Source: Arthrobacter sp. Soil736 (GTDB taxonomy: Bacteria > Actinomycetota > Actinomycetes > Actinomycetales > Micrococcaceae). Taken from it: 46,560 bases of DNA. Below the pieces are notes generated by a model. That model saw only the letters and a list, made by a program, of their open reading frames with translations. It had not been told where the DNA came from and searched no databases. Where the stretch lies: NCBI RefSeq assembly GCF_001428005.1, contig NZ_LMSB01000001.1:451896-498455 (forward strand), in the 5' to 3' direction. Below are positions 31,885 through 40,109 of the stretch, piece by piece (position 1 is the first letter of the stretch; the number at the start of each line of letters is the position of its first letter). The position numbers and the translations under genes are program-made.

Positions 31885-32352
31885 ATGGAATCCGAGCAGC
31901 GAGAAGCCCTGTTGGCCGCGGTGTACGAGTCGGGTCGGGAACTGTCGACGGCGGCCGTCATGTTCCACACAGCGCTGTCCGAGCTGCGCGGGCTCTCCGC
32001 GACCGAAGGCAAGGCGATCGACATCCTCATGCGCTTCGGGCCCATGACGGCCGGCGAGTTCGGTGAGCATTCCGGGCTCGCGCCGGCGTCGGTGACCGGC
32101 TTGATGCAGCGGCTGGAGAGCAAGGGCGTCGCACGCCGGGTCCGGCATGAGGACGACAGGCGCAAGGTCATGATCGAGCTCGTGGGCGACCAGGCAGCCG
32201 CGGCCGCACCCTACTTTGCGGACTTCATGGGCGGACTGGCGGCGCTCCTGGAAGGTTACAGTGACGAGCAGCTGCGCACGATTGCCGACTTTTCCACGCG
32301 GGCCGCCCGGATCCAGCAGGAGGCCGCGGGCCGGCTGGCCGCGTCACCTTAG
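31885..32352 (+). CDS. MarR-family regulator
   Basis: Regulator of 155 residues with a winged-helix DNA-binding domain (MTAGEFGEHSGLAPASVTGLMQRLESKGVARRVRHEDDRRKVMIEL). The DDRRK wing is the clearest MarR landmark. MarR dimers usually block a divergent gene and let go on binding a phenolic ligand. Here the divergent gene is a FAD monooxygenase, which fits a phenolic or aromatic inducer. The start at 31885 places the operator repeats just upstream, implying autoregulation. Confidence 0.9.
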   Translation: MESEQREALLAAVYESGRELSTAAVMFHTALSELRGLSATEGKAIDILMRFGPMTAGEFGEHSGLAPASVTGLMQRLESKGVARRVRHEDDRRKVMIELVGDQAAAAAPYFADFMGGLAALLEGYSDEQLRTIADFSTRAARIQQEAAGRLAASP

Positions 32353-32381
32353 GTCGGACGGCTTGGCGTGACTTTGGCGGC

Positions 32382-33368
32382 TTAGCCCACTCCCGCGGGC
32401 TGGCCGTCTCGCTCCTGCGCGGGATGAGGCGGGCCGGGCGCCGCACTGATGTCTTGGGCCCGCCCGCTCGCGGCGTTCCCCTTCGCGCGTGTTGGCGTGA
32501 GGTTGAAGGCGATGACGCCGATAACGATGAGTGTCAGGGCCACGGCAAGGGCCGGGGTGATGTGCTCGCCAAAGAGCGGGACCGCGACCACCGCAGTCAG
32601 GACCGGGCTCATGGCGCCCGTGGCTGCGGAAATATTGCTGCCGAGTGCTCGCACGGCGTAGGCGTAGCAGAGCGTGGACAGGAGCCCGGTCCCGACGCCC
32701 TGGAGCGCGGTGAACAGCAGGATGTCGGGCAGTTTTGCCGTGCCGTCCGCCAGGTTCGATGGCATGAGGCCGGAGGCTGCGAGGCCGGCTGCGGCCAGTG
32801 CCGAGGGCGCGCAGATAAGGACGACGACGCCGATCGGGTCAAGTTGCGTGCGCCGGAGGCCGATCGTGAACAGGGCCCAGGCCATCCCGCCGGCGAGCAG
32901 CACGCCGATGCCTGCGATCGTCGTCGCTGTCGTCGCCTGGAACGCGCTCGCCGCGACACCCGTGACGATCGCCCCGAGGGCGAGCAGTTGCCGCCCTGGG
33001 ATGCGGCTACGCCACGCGATAAAGACGAACGCGGTGACGAACAGGGGTACCGTGCCGGGCACCAGCAGGCCGGTCAGGCCCGCCGTCGTCAGGTGCGCCC
33101 CGAACGCAAAGAGCAGGAAGTGCGGCAATCCGCCGATCAGGAGCAGGAGGAGTACGCCGGGCCGCTCCCGCCGAAGTGCCCGCACCCTTCGCGGGATCCA
33201 CGGGATGAGGAGCGCCGCCGGCGTCAGGAAACGGATAAGCGCGACGTCGATCGTGGTCAGGCTAGATGCGCCGATTCCTTTGGCCGACAGTGCAAATGAG
33301 GACCAAAGAACAACTGTGGCCGCGAGTGCACCTGCGCCCATCAGCCTCGTACGCATCTGGCTGTTCAC
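32382..33368 (-). CDS. EamA/DMT-superfamily transporter
   Basis: Membrane protein of 328 residues with ten predicted helices in two EamA repeats (GALAATVVLWSSFALSAKGIG and GIGVLLAGGMAWALFTIGLRR). Such proteins export amino acids or other metabolites. The GTG at 33368 is chosen because AAGGGAG lies seven bases upstream; the open frame continues further, but without a site. The C-terminal tail after the last helix is polar and Pro/Ala-rich. It is divergent from an Lrp-type regulator, a common arrangement for amino-acid exporters. Confidence 0.88.
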   Translation of the reverse strand: MNSQMRTRLMGAGALAATVVLWSSFALSAKGIGASSLTTIDVALIRFLTPAALLIPWIPRRVRALRRERPGVLLLLLIGGLPHFLLFAFGAHLTTAGLTGLLVPGTVPLFVTAFVFIAWRSRIPGRQLLALGAIVTGVAASAFQATTATTIAGIGVLLAGGMAWALFTIGLRRTQLDPIGVVVLICAPSALAAAGLAASGLMPSNLADGTAKLPDILLFTALQGVGTGLLSTLCYAYAVRALGSNISAATGAMSPVLTAVVAVPLFGEHITPALAVALTLIVIGVIAFNLTPTRAKGNAASGRAQDISAAPGPPHPAQERDGQPAGVG

Positions 33369-33394
33369 CGGCAACTCCCTTTCAATCTCCTTGT

Positions 33395-33405
33395 ATTGGA
33401 GCAAT
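33395..33405. promoter_or_regulatory. Possible Lrp-type site in the eamA/lrp intergenic region
   Basis: ATTG-GAG-CAAT inverted repeat in an AT-rich stretch between the divergent genes. Lrp sites are degenerate, so this is only suggestive. Confidence 0.35.
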
Positions 33406-33477
33406 TTTAGGAAAACGCGAAGGGCAGCCGATTGCCATTTCTGCCGGAAAATAACCATTCAGTAGTAGGATCTGCCA

Positions 33478-33942
33478 ATGGTGACCATCGATGACATTGA
33501 CCGGCACATCCTGCTCGAGCTGCAGCAGGACGGCCGGCTGACGAACCAGGAATTGGCGGACCGCGTGGGCCTGTCGCCCTCGCCGTGCCTCCGACGGGTG
33601 CGGCACCTGCAGGACAGCGGAGTGATAGCCGGCTACACCGCCGTTGTTTCCCAGGGCGCCGTCGGGCTCGCGATCACGGCCTTTGCCCGGCTGACGCTCC
33701 TTTCGCACACACCGCAGGTCGTCGACGCGGTCGAGGCGAAACTCCGCTCGGTCCCGGAGGTGGTCGAGGCATATCTGCTCGCCGGTGATGACGACTACCT
33801 CGTCAAGATCGTCGTCGATTCGTTCGCAACCTACGAGGAACTCCTGCGCAAGGATCTCCGCGCCATTCCGTCACTCGCGTCGATCAAGACGACCTTCGCC
33901 TTCGCGGTCACAAAGCCGCTGTCACCGCTTCCGATCCCCTAA
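33478..33942 (+). CDS. Lrp/AsnC-family regulator
   Basis: Regulator of 154 residues: N-terminal helix-turn-helix (IDDIDRHILLELQQDGRLTNQELADRVGLSPSPCLRRVRHLQDSGVI) and a RAM/ACT-like effector domain (VVEAYLLAGDDDYLVKIVVDSFATYEELLRKDL). Members sense amino acids and form octamers. It is divergent from the EamA transporter, which it very likely controls, with leucine, lysine or another amino acid as the possible signal. The ATG at 33478 is the natural start. Confidence 0.92.
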   Translation: MVTIDDIDRHILLELQQDGRLTNQELADRVGLSPSPCLRRVRHLQDSGVIAGYTAVVSQGAVGLAITAFARLTLLSHTPQVVDAVEAKLRSVPEVVEAYLLAGDDDYLVKIVVDSFATYEELLRKDLRAIPSLASIKTTFAFAVTKPLSPLPIP

Positions 33943-33953
33943 GCGACGTCCCG

Positions 33954-33972
33954 CGGCCGGCATAACCGGCCG
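33954..33972. terminator. Possible bidirectional terminator between lrp and lacI
   Basis: CGGCCGG (33954-33960) pairs with CCGGCCG (33966-33972), loop of five, between two convergent genes. No T-run is visible on either strand, so its strength is uncertain. Confidence 0.5.
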
Positions 33973-33991
33973 GCGTGGTTGATGGTTGGGC

Positions 33992-35014
33992 TCACGTGTG
34001 CCTTGGGGGGCCGCTGGATTCGCGGGGGATGAGCGTTGGCACGGATTTCCGGATGGTCGGCTCTTTGCCGGGGTTGACGAGCAGATCGATGGCTGTACTT
34101 GCTATCTGGTTCAGCGGCACGCGCACCGAAGACAGGGGGGTGGGGAGCCTGGCCGCGAGGGGAGTGTCGTTGTAGCCGACCAAGGCCAGATCCCGCCCGA
34201 CGGTGAGGTGGGAGCGCTGGGCGGCCGCGATGATGCCCATGGCGATGTTGTCGTTGGCAGCGAAAACGGCGGTGGGGCGTTTCCCTGCGTTTTCGCCCAG
34301 GAGCGACTGGCCGGCGGAGAGGCCGTTTTCGATGCCGTAGCCGGCGGCGAGCAGCCATTCTTTGGGCGGCTGGATGCCGGCTTCGTCCAAGGCTCTGCGG
34401 GCGCCGGCCAGCCGGCCAACCGCGCTGGAAGTGAAGGACGGGCCGGTGACGACGGCGATCTCACGGTGGCCCAGGTCGATGAGGTGGCGGACCGCCAGGT
34501 ATCCGCCGACGTCGTCGTCCCCGACTGCGGAGGGGCTCACTCCGTCGGTACGCAGTACCAGCGCGTGAGCGACGCCGCGTTGGCGCAGGAGGCGGGGCAG
34601 GTCGTCATCGAGGCGGGCCGTGGCGAGGATCAGTCCGTCCACGTTGCGATCCAGCAGCGTTTCTGCGGCCCGGCGTTCGTCTTCAGGGTCATCTCCGCTT
34701 GTGGCGACCATGGCGAAGTAGCCACGGTCCGCGGCTGCGCGCTCCAGCTCCTCGAACATGAGCGCCATCACCGTGTCGCTGAGGCGTGGCACCAGCACGC
34801 CCAGCGTCCGGGTTTCCCCCCGGCGCAGGCTCGATGCGAATGAGTTTCGCCGGTAACCGAGTTCCGCGGCGACCTTCCGGACGTGCTGGGCAGCGGCCGA
34901 GCGCGATTGGGTGCCGCGCTCGTCCAAGGCGCGGCTGGCCGTGGAAAGGCTCACTCCGCTTGCCGCGGCAACATCCCGCAGGGTGACGCTTGCGCCTGGT
35001 GCAGCCGGTTCCAT
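33992..35014 (-). CDS. LacI-family regulator
   Basis: Repressor of 340 residues: N-terminal LacI helix-turn-helix (VTLRDVAAASGVSLSTASRALDERG) followed by a periplasmic-binding-protein-like effector domain (RTLGVLVPRLSDTVMALMFEELERAA, DGLILATAR, NDNIAMGIIAAAQ). The ATG at 35014 has AGGAG seven bases upstream. It is divergent from the DapA-family gene at 35178, with two AACGTT-centred sites in between, so it likely represses that operon until a sugar or sugar-acid inducer binds. Confidence 0.92.
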   Translation of the reverse strand: MEPAAPGASVTLRDVAAASGVSLSTASRALDERGTQSRSAAAQHVRKVAAELGYRRNSFASSLRRGETRTLGVLVPRLSDTVMALMFEELERAAADRGYFAMVATSGDDPEDERRAAETLLDRNVDGLILATARLDDDLPRLLRQRGVAHALVLRTDGVSPSAVGDDDVGGYLAVRHLIDLGHREIAVVTGPSFTSSAVGRLAGARRALDEAGIQPPKEWLLAAGYGIENGLSAGQSLLGENAGKRPTAVFAANDNIAMGIIAAAQRSHLTVGRDLALVGYNDTPLAARLPTPLSSVRVPLNQIASTAIDLLVNPGKEPTIRKSVPTLIPRESSGPPRHT

Positions 35015-35109
35015 GCGAATACTCCTGTTTGGGATTGTCTTAAAAGACACTCTATTTCCTCCTTGCGAGCAACCGGGCCTTGACAGTGAGTTGAACCACA
35101 CCTCACAAT

Positions 35110-35133
35110 GAAAACGTTCCCGCAAACGTTCTC
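35110..35133. promoter_or_regulatory. Twin AACGTT-centred LacI-type half-operators
   Basis: GAAAACGTTC and GCAAACGTTC stand in direct order 12 bases apart, just before the DapA-family gene's leader. The second continues to GCAAACGTTCTC, a near-palindrome around AACGTT, as in many LacI-family sites. Confidence 0.65.
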
Positions 35134-35177
35134 ATATTCTAGCGGGGACTACGATCAAGAAGACAGAGGAAGCTCTC

Positions 35178-36113
35178 ATGACCATCGATCTCCGCGGACT
35201 TGTTCCCGCACCTGTAACGCCGTTCAACCGGGACGGCAGCGTCGACGTCGACGCGATCCACCGGCTCGGCGGCTGGCTTGCCAGCGTCGAAGGCGTCAAG
35301 GGCCTGGTTGTCCTCGGCCACGCCGGCGAAGGGACCTTCCTGACCCAGGAAGAGCAGGCACTTGTCATCCGGGCCTTCCGCGAGTCAGTGAACGACAGCC
35401 TGCCGATCATCGCCGGCATCACCGGTGAGGGCAACACGGTCGCCGCCCTGGAAGCCAAGCGCGCGGTTGAGGCCGGCGCCGCTGCCGGCCTTGTCTACCC
35501 TTCCCACGGCTGGCTCCGCTTCGGATACCAGAAGGGTGCCCCGCAGACCCGCTACAAGGAAATCTACGAAACGTCCGGCCTCCCGCTGATCCTCTTCCAG
35601 TACCCGGACGCCACCAAGGCCACCTATGGCCTGGAAACCCAGCTTGAGATCGCGGGCCAGGAAGGCGTGTTCGCCACCAAGAACGGTGTGCGGAACATGA
35701 AGCGCTGGGACACCGAAATCCCGGTACTGCGGGCCACCTACCCGGACCTGCAGATCCTGACCTGCCACGACGAGTACCTGCTGCACACCATGTTCGACGT
35801 CGACGGCGCACTCGTCGGCTACGGCGGACTAGCCCCCGAGCCGCTCGTGGAGCTCATCGCCGCGGGCAAGGCCAAGGACTATTCGGCAGCCCGCGCCATC
35901 CACGACCGCCTCCTGCCCGTGACCAAGAACGTCTACCACCGCGGATCGCACATGGAAGGTACCGTCGCCCTCAAGGAGGGCCTCGTCGCCCGCGGCATCC
36001 TCGAACACGCCACCGTCCGTCCGCCGCTGCTTCCCCTGGCCGAAGGCGCCGGCGCTGAAATCGCACTGGCCTTGAAGTCCGCCAACCTGGGCAGCGTCAC
36101 CGTTCCCGCCTGA
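35178..36113 (+). CDS. DapA-family lyase/dehydratase
   Basis: TIM-barrel enzyme of 311 residues. It has the pattern of catabolic DapA homologues: GHAGEG (47-52), Y142 in LILFQYPDATKATYG and Schiff-base K168 in FATKNGV. The Y and K residues fit a class I mechanism on a 2-keto acid; the sugar is unknown. The leader carries AGAGGA before the ATG. The gene is divergent from a LacI regulator and followed by an MFS transporter across a hairpin, so import and first cleavage or dehydration of the same compound is likely. It is only distantly related to the DapA-family gene at 24475. Confidence 0.86.
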   Translation: MTIDLRGLVPAPVTPFNRDGSVDVDAIHRLGGWLASVEGVKGLVVLGHAGEGTFLTQEEQALVIRAFRESVNDSLPIIAGITGEGNTVAALEAKRAVEAGAAAGLVYPSHGWLRFGYQKGAPQTRYKEIYETSGLPLILFQYPDATKATYGLETQLEIAGQEGVFATKNGVRNMKRWDTEIPVLRATYPDLQILTCHDEYLLHTMFDVDGALVGYGGLAPEPLVELIAAGKAKDYSAARAIHDRLLPVTKNVYHRGSHMEGTVALKEGLVARGILEHATVRPPLLPLAEGAGAEIALALKSANLGSVTVPA

Positions 36114-36125
36114 TCCCCGGATCCC

Positions 36126-36156
36126 AAGGATGGCGGGCACACCGCCCGCCATCCTT
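36126..36156 (+). terminator. Hairpin between the DapA-family gene and the MFS gene
   Basis: AAGGATGGCGGGC (36126-36138) pairs perfectly with GCCCGCCATCCTT (36144-36156), loop of five, then TT. It lies 12 bases past the first gene's stop and about 70 before the transporter start, so it may end part of the transcripts and reduce transporter expression. Confidence 0.75.
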
Positions 36157-36226
36157 TCCAAACTTTCACTCTCCACTCTTGGTCAATGACGACCCCAGCA
36201 CCGCAGCTGGAGAAGGAGGACTCGCA

Positions 36227-37624
36227 GTGCGCGAGCCGAACAACACCGCAACAATGGCCAGCGGCCCCGAGGCCGCCCGAATCAACGCCGAGCTGGTAGC
36301 CAGACTCGAACGGCTCCCGGTCACGCGACGGCTGAGCCTCATCCGCATCATCATCGGGTCAGCAACCTTTTTCGACGCCTACACTGTCCTGGCCATCGCA
36401 TTCGCGATGCCCCAATTGGTGACCGAATGGCACCTGAGCGCAGGCGAGATCGGAATGATCCTCTCGGCCGGCTACGTCGGGCAAATCTTTGGTTCCCTCT
36501 TCTTCGGACACCTGGCTGAGAGGATCGGGCGGCTGCCAGTCCTGCTCATCACCATCATTCTGTTCGTGTCCATGGACATCTCCTGCCTGTTCGCCTGGGG
36601 CGCCTGGTCCATGATCGTCTTCCGCTTCCTCCAAGGCATCGGCACAGGCGGCGAAGTGCCTGTCGCCAGCGCATACATCAATGAATTCATCGGGGCCAAG
36701 AAGCGCGGACGGTTCTTCCTCCTCTACGAGGTGATCTTCCCCGTCGGTCTCATGTTTGCAGGCATCGCCGGCTACTTCCTTGTCCCGGTGTTCGGGTGGA
36801 AGGCCATGTTCATCGTCGGCCTCATCCCCGCCGTACTCACCATCCCGATGCGCGTACTCATGCCGGAGTCGCCGCGTTGGCTCGCCTCTACAGGCCGCGT
36901 CCAGAAGGCCGACGCCGTCGTCAGCATGCTCGAAAACGAAGCGCTCAAAGCCGGGGCCACGCTTCCCGAACCCGTCGTGCGACCGGTGGACCCCAAGGCC
37001 ACCGCCCGCTCCGACTGGCGCGAACTCTTCAAGGGCATCTACCGCAAACGCACCTTCACCATCTGGTTTCTGTGGATCTGCGTCTACATGGTCAACAACG
37101 GCCTCATCACCTGGCTGCCGACCCTGTACAAGCAAACCTTCAACCTGCCGCTGCAGACCAGTCTCGCCTACGGCTGGGTGACGTCGGCGGTTGGCGTTGT
37201 CGCCTCCATCCTCTGCGCCCTGCTCATCGACAGGGTCGGCCGCAAGCGCTGGTATTCCGTGGCGTTCCTCGCCTCCACCGTTCCCCTCATCGTGCTCACG
37301 GCCCTCGGGGCCGTCTCCGCGACCCAGGTCGTGGTGTTCGCCAGCGTCGCCTACGCCATCCTGCAAACCATTTCGTTCTCCCTGTACCTCTACTCCGCCG
37401 AGCTCTACCCGACCCGGCTTCGCGCCATCGGCACGGGCTTCGGCAGCGCCTGGCTCCGCGCAGGATCCGCCATCGGGCCGCTCCTGGTCGGATGGATCGT
37501 CGAGAACTTCGGCATCAGCTACGTCTTTACCGCGTTCGCAGCAGTTGCCCTGATCGGAGGCCTCATCACCATCGTCTTCGCCATCGAGACCAAGGGCCGC
37601 GTCCTCGAAGAACTCTCGCCCTAA
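36227..37624 (+). CDS. MFS transporter (aromatic-acid/sugar-acid symporter-like)
   Basis: Twelve-helix transporter of 465 residues. The N-terminal segment DAYTVLAIAFAMPQLVTEWHLSAGEIG, FGHLAERIGRLPVLLI, FLQGIGTGGEVPVASAYINEF and late RVGRKRW and YSAELYPTRLRAIGTGFGSAWLR place it with AAHS/SV2-like carboxylate and sugar carriers. The GTG at 36227 is chosen because AAGGAGGA lies six bases upstream; an upstream TTG at 36179 lacks such a site. It is in the same operon as the DapA-family gene and probably imports its substrate. Confidence 0.88.
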   Translation: MREPNNTATMASGPEAARINAELVARLERLPVTRRLSLIRIIIGSATFFDAYTVLAIAFAMPQLVTEWHLSAGEIGMILSAGYVGQIFGSLFFGHLAERIGRLPVLLITIILFVSMDISCLFAWGAWSMIVFRFLQGIGTGGEVPVASAYINEFIGAKKRGRFFLLYEVIFPVGLMFAGIAGYFLVPVFGWKAMFIVGLIPAVLTIPMRVLMPESPRWLASTGRVQKADAVVSMLENEALKAGATLPEPVVRPVDPKATARSDWRELFKGIYRKRTFTIWFLWICVYMVNNGLITWLPTLYKQTFNLPLQTSLAYGWVTSAVGVVASILCALLIDRVGRKRWYSVAFLASTVPLIVLTALGAVSATQVVVFASVAYAILQTISFSLYLYSAELYPTRLRAIGTGFGSAWLRAGSAIGPLLVGWIVENFGISYVFTAFAAVALIGGLITIVFAIETKGRVLEELSP

Positions 37625-37660
37625 CCAACCCCCGCCCCCGCGCACAATTACGACACCACG

Positions 37661-37690
37661 GCGGCCCAGACCTCGACGAGGCTGGGCCGC
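37661..37690. terminator. Terminator hairpin after the MFS gene
   Basis: GCGGCCCAG pairs with CTGGGCCGC, with an inner CCTC/GAGG pair, 36 bases past the transporter stop. No T-run of note follows. Confidence 0.72.
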
Positions 37691-37763
37691 TGTCATTTCC
37701 GCAGAAACCGAGGCCTTGCAGCGCGATCGCCGCGCGGCCGGCATCGTTTGGTGGGTGACCGAC

Positions 37764-37871
37764 CGCTTGATATGTCGGAAAATTCCGACCGGCTGTACCA
37801 CCTCCAGCCGGGAGGCCTCGCCGAGGTCGGCGGCTGGTAGGTGGTTCATCGATCGCTTGATATGTCGGAAA
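37764..37871. repeat. Direct repeat of an 18-bp motif before the SRPBCC gene
   Basis: CGCTTGATATGTCGGAAA occurs at 37764-37781 and 37854-37871, 90 bases apart. Similarity continues leftward over roughly 32 bases. The first copy also forms a TCGGAA-AA-TTCCGA inverted repeat. These may be regulator sites for the SRPBCC gene; no regulator gene is next to it. Confidence 0.7.
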
Positions 37872-37925
37872 CTGGACCGAGCGCCTCGACGCGCTTGCAA
37901 ACCTTCTGGACGAGGAGAAACCGTC

Positions 37926-38333
37926 ATGACAGAGAACACGATCCGGCTCGAGCGCCGCCTCCCGCACCCGACCGCAGCCGTGTGGGCTGCGCTCACCACA
38001 CCTGAATTGCTGTCCCGCTGGTGGGCCCCGGGCGATATCGCACCCACCGTGGGCCACCGTTTCACGATGGACATGGGCGCGTGGGGCAAGCAGCAGTGCC
38101 AAGTCCTCGCCGTCGAGCCCGGCGAGTCGATCAGTTTCCTCTTCTCCGAGGGCCAGCTGGACACCACCGTGACGTGGCGACTCGAGGCCGTCGAAGATGG
38201 GACCGTCCTGCACCTTGTGCACGAGGGCTTCCGACTCGACACGCCAATGGGCCAGCAGGCCTTCCAAGGCATGGGCGGCGGGTGGCCGGGCCTGCTGTCC
38301 CGGATCGATGGAGTTCTCTCCGGCGTTTCCTGA
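37926..38333 (+). CDS. SRPBCC (AHSA1-like) domain protein
   Basis: Protein of 135 residues of the START/SRPBCC fold: TIRLERRLPHPTAAVWAALTTPELLSRWWAPGD and the C-terminal GMGGGWPGLLSRIDGVL helix with a conserved GW pair. These proteins form a hydrophobic cavity binding a small ligand; the AHSA1 name does not imply Hsp90 here. GAGGAG precedes the ATG at 37926. Such genes often follow an arsR-type regulator, but none is present; the region upstream holds only the direct repeats. Confidence 0.85.
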   Translation: MTENTIRLERRLPHPTAAVWAALTTPELLSRWWAPGDIAPTVGHRFTMDMGAWGKQQCQVLAVEPGESISFLFSEGQLDTTVTWRLEAVEDGTVLHLVHEGFRLDTPMGQQAFQGMGGGWPGLLSRIDGVLSGVS

Positions 38334-38467
38334 TTCGGCCGGGCGGGTCTGACGCCTTCGCTGCCGCAGCCCTGACTCGACGCCGTAGCAAGAGGATGCC
38401 GTAGCAATAGGACGCGCAGTGGCGCTGGCCGAAGGGTCAGTTTCCCTTGTAACGGAGAATGGAAGGC

Positions 38468-39049
38468 ATGACCTTTACGACGCTAGCCCTTGTCCGCCAT
38501 GGCCAGACAGACTGGAACGCGCAGCGCCGGCTGCAGGGATCCACCGACATTCCGCTTAACGACGTCGGCCGCGGCCAGGCGCGCGACGCCGTCGCCGTCC
38601 TGTCGGACTACGAGTGGGACGCGATCGTGTCCTCGCCGCTGAGCCGTGCCGCCGAAACCGCCAACCTGATTGCCGCCGGGCTGGGGCTCAGCGTTGACCG
38701 GCGCCTGCCCGAGCTCGCCGAACGTAGCTTCGGACCCGCGGAGGGCCTGCAGGCCGGCCCCGAACTGGACGCACTGCGCACCCCTGACGGCGGTTTCCGC
38801 GGCGCCGAAAGCGAGGACGAGGCAGCCTCCCGCGGGCTGGCCGCGCTGGAAGCGCTGGCCGAGGAGTTCCGCGGCCGCCGCGTCCTGGTCGTCGCCCACG
38901 GCACGCTCCTCCGCGTGAGCCTCAGCCGCGCAATCGGCCGCACCCTGCAGAGCATCGACAACGCCGTGCTCAACCTGGCCCACCACCATGCTGTTGACGG
39001 CTGGGAGCTCGAATACTTCAACGGCGAGCGGGTAGTGGCTGCCGTTTAG
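38468..39049 (+). CDS. Histidine phosphatase family protein
   Basis: Phosphatase of 193 residues, phosphoglycerate-mutase superfamily. LVRHGQTDWNAQRRLQGSTDIPLNDVGR carries the catalytic histidine and the two substrate arginines. SSPLSRAAETANLIAAGLG and VVAHGTLLRVSL supply the second active-site histidine. The latter part resembles bacterial broad-specificity GpmB-like phosphatases. The ATG at 38468 is chosen over 38459 because GGAG at 38454 fits it better. The substrate is unknown. Confidence 0.9.
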   Translation: MTFTTLALVRHGQTDWNAQRRLQGSTDIPLNDVGRGQARDAVAVLSDYEWDAIVSSPLSRAAETANLIAAGLGLSVDRRLPELAERSFGPAEGLQAGPELDALRTPDGGFRGAESEDEAASRGLAALEALAEEFRGRRVLVVAHGTLLRVSLSRAIGRTLQSIDNAVLNLAHHHAVDGWELEYFNGERVVAAV

Positions 39050-39116
39050 GGCTGACCCGCACCGACCCTTCAGAACCACACATCGCCGGCGTGGTCGGCT
39101 AACTGCAGAAACAGCA

Positions 39117-40031
39117 TCAGGGCCCGGTGCTTTGCAGGTGTTCCTGGCACCCCACCGCGTAGGCCTCGCGCAGCCATGCGGCGAGTTCGCCGTCGACGTC
39201 GGAGGGGTCGGTTACCCGGACCGTGCAGATATGCGTGTACGGAGACAACGTCTCGATTCGATGGAACCTGGGGGATTCCACCCTGCGGGTGAGCCAAAAG
39301 TCCACATCCAGCCAATGCTTCCTGGGCCTGACCCCGCCGAACCGCACGCGCACCATGAAGGCGACCCGGTCCTGGTACGGCACGAGGGTGACCGCGCCAA
39401 TGGACTCAAAAGTCTGAAGTACCACGTCGAAAAGTTGCCGAATCTCCGCCGGTTTCTCGCGGAAGGGCTCGTCCAGCGAGTGCCTGGCGCAGGAGTGGTA
39501 CATGTTTCGGGTGACAAACGCACGCCCGCAGTTTGGGCACGTCCACAGCTCCCGGTCGGTGCGCTGGCCCGGCGGCAGGACTTCCCCGCCCAGCACCTGA
39601 GCCACAATCTGCTCAACCCTGCGACCGCGTGTCCTGGCGCTCCGTGCGTCCTCGAGGAACCGGCTCAGCTCCCGTCGGTGCGGAGCCGGCAGCAGATCCC
39701 ACTTTTCGTAGGCGCCCGCCACGCCGTCCAGGGCGGCAGCCAGATCGCCCGGAGGCCTGACCCGCTCCGGACCCAGGGGCAGCACGTCAACAGTTACGGT
39801 GTCTCCGACTTTCACTCCGGTTGCGGCCCGCACGCCGCCTGGAACGTACAGGATGTGACCCTCAGGCCTGACTGGCATGAGGGTCGCGTTGAACTCCGTG
39901 CCATCAAGTCGCCCGGTCACCCGGATTCGGCCGTGGTTCGCAAAAGGCAGCAACTCAGCGCTGACCCTGCCCGGAACATCGAGGAACGGATTGGGCCCCC
40001 GCTGTTGCACCGTTGCGCTGAAGCGGACCAT
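39117..40031 (-). CDS. DUF1905 / YdeI-like / DUF5655 fusion protein
   Basis: Protein of about 304 residues that appears to join three modules. An N-terminal beta-barrel DUF1905 domain covers about 1-90 (MVRFSATVQQRG to VTVDVLPL). A YdeI/OmdA-like helical segment lies at about 100-145, and a C-terminal DUF5655 domain has two visible CxxC-like cysteines (CPNCGRAF, SCARHS) in a zinc-ribbon-like start. DUF1905 and YdeI are common together, so the DUF5655 extension is the notable part. Function unknown; YdeI proteins are linked to bacteriocin and peptide resistance. The ATG at 40031 is chosen; an in-frame TTG lies at 40067. It is convergent with the phosphatase gene. Confidence 0.75.
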   Translation of the reverse strand: MVRFSATVQQRGPNPFLDVPGRVSAELLPFANHGRIRVTGRLDGTEFNATLMPVRPEGHILYVPGGVRAATGVKVGDTVTVDVLPLGPERVRPPGDLAAALDGVAGAYEKWDLLPAPHRRELSRFLEDARSARTRGRRVEQIVAQVLGGEVLPPGQRTDRELWTCPNCGRAFVTRNMYHSCARHSLDEPFREKPAEIRQLFDVVLQTFESIGAVTLVPYQDRVAFMVRVRFGGVRPRKHWLDVDFWLTRRVESPRFHRIETLSPYTHICTVRVTDPSDVDGELAAWLREAYAVGCQEHLQSTGP

Positions 40032-40109
40032 GCCGTCATTATCGCGCCGCGAAAAGCCGCCATACAAGAACCCGAACCGGCTGGCGGCGTCTCGCTGGTT
40101 TCGACAGGC

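Noticed and set aside
36359..38407. 682-codon minus-strand open frame
   Set aside because: It runs opposite the MFS and SRPBCC genes, and the translation is repetitive Gly/Asp/His/Glu-rich without family features.
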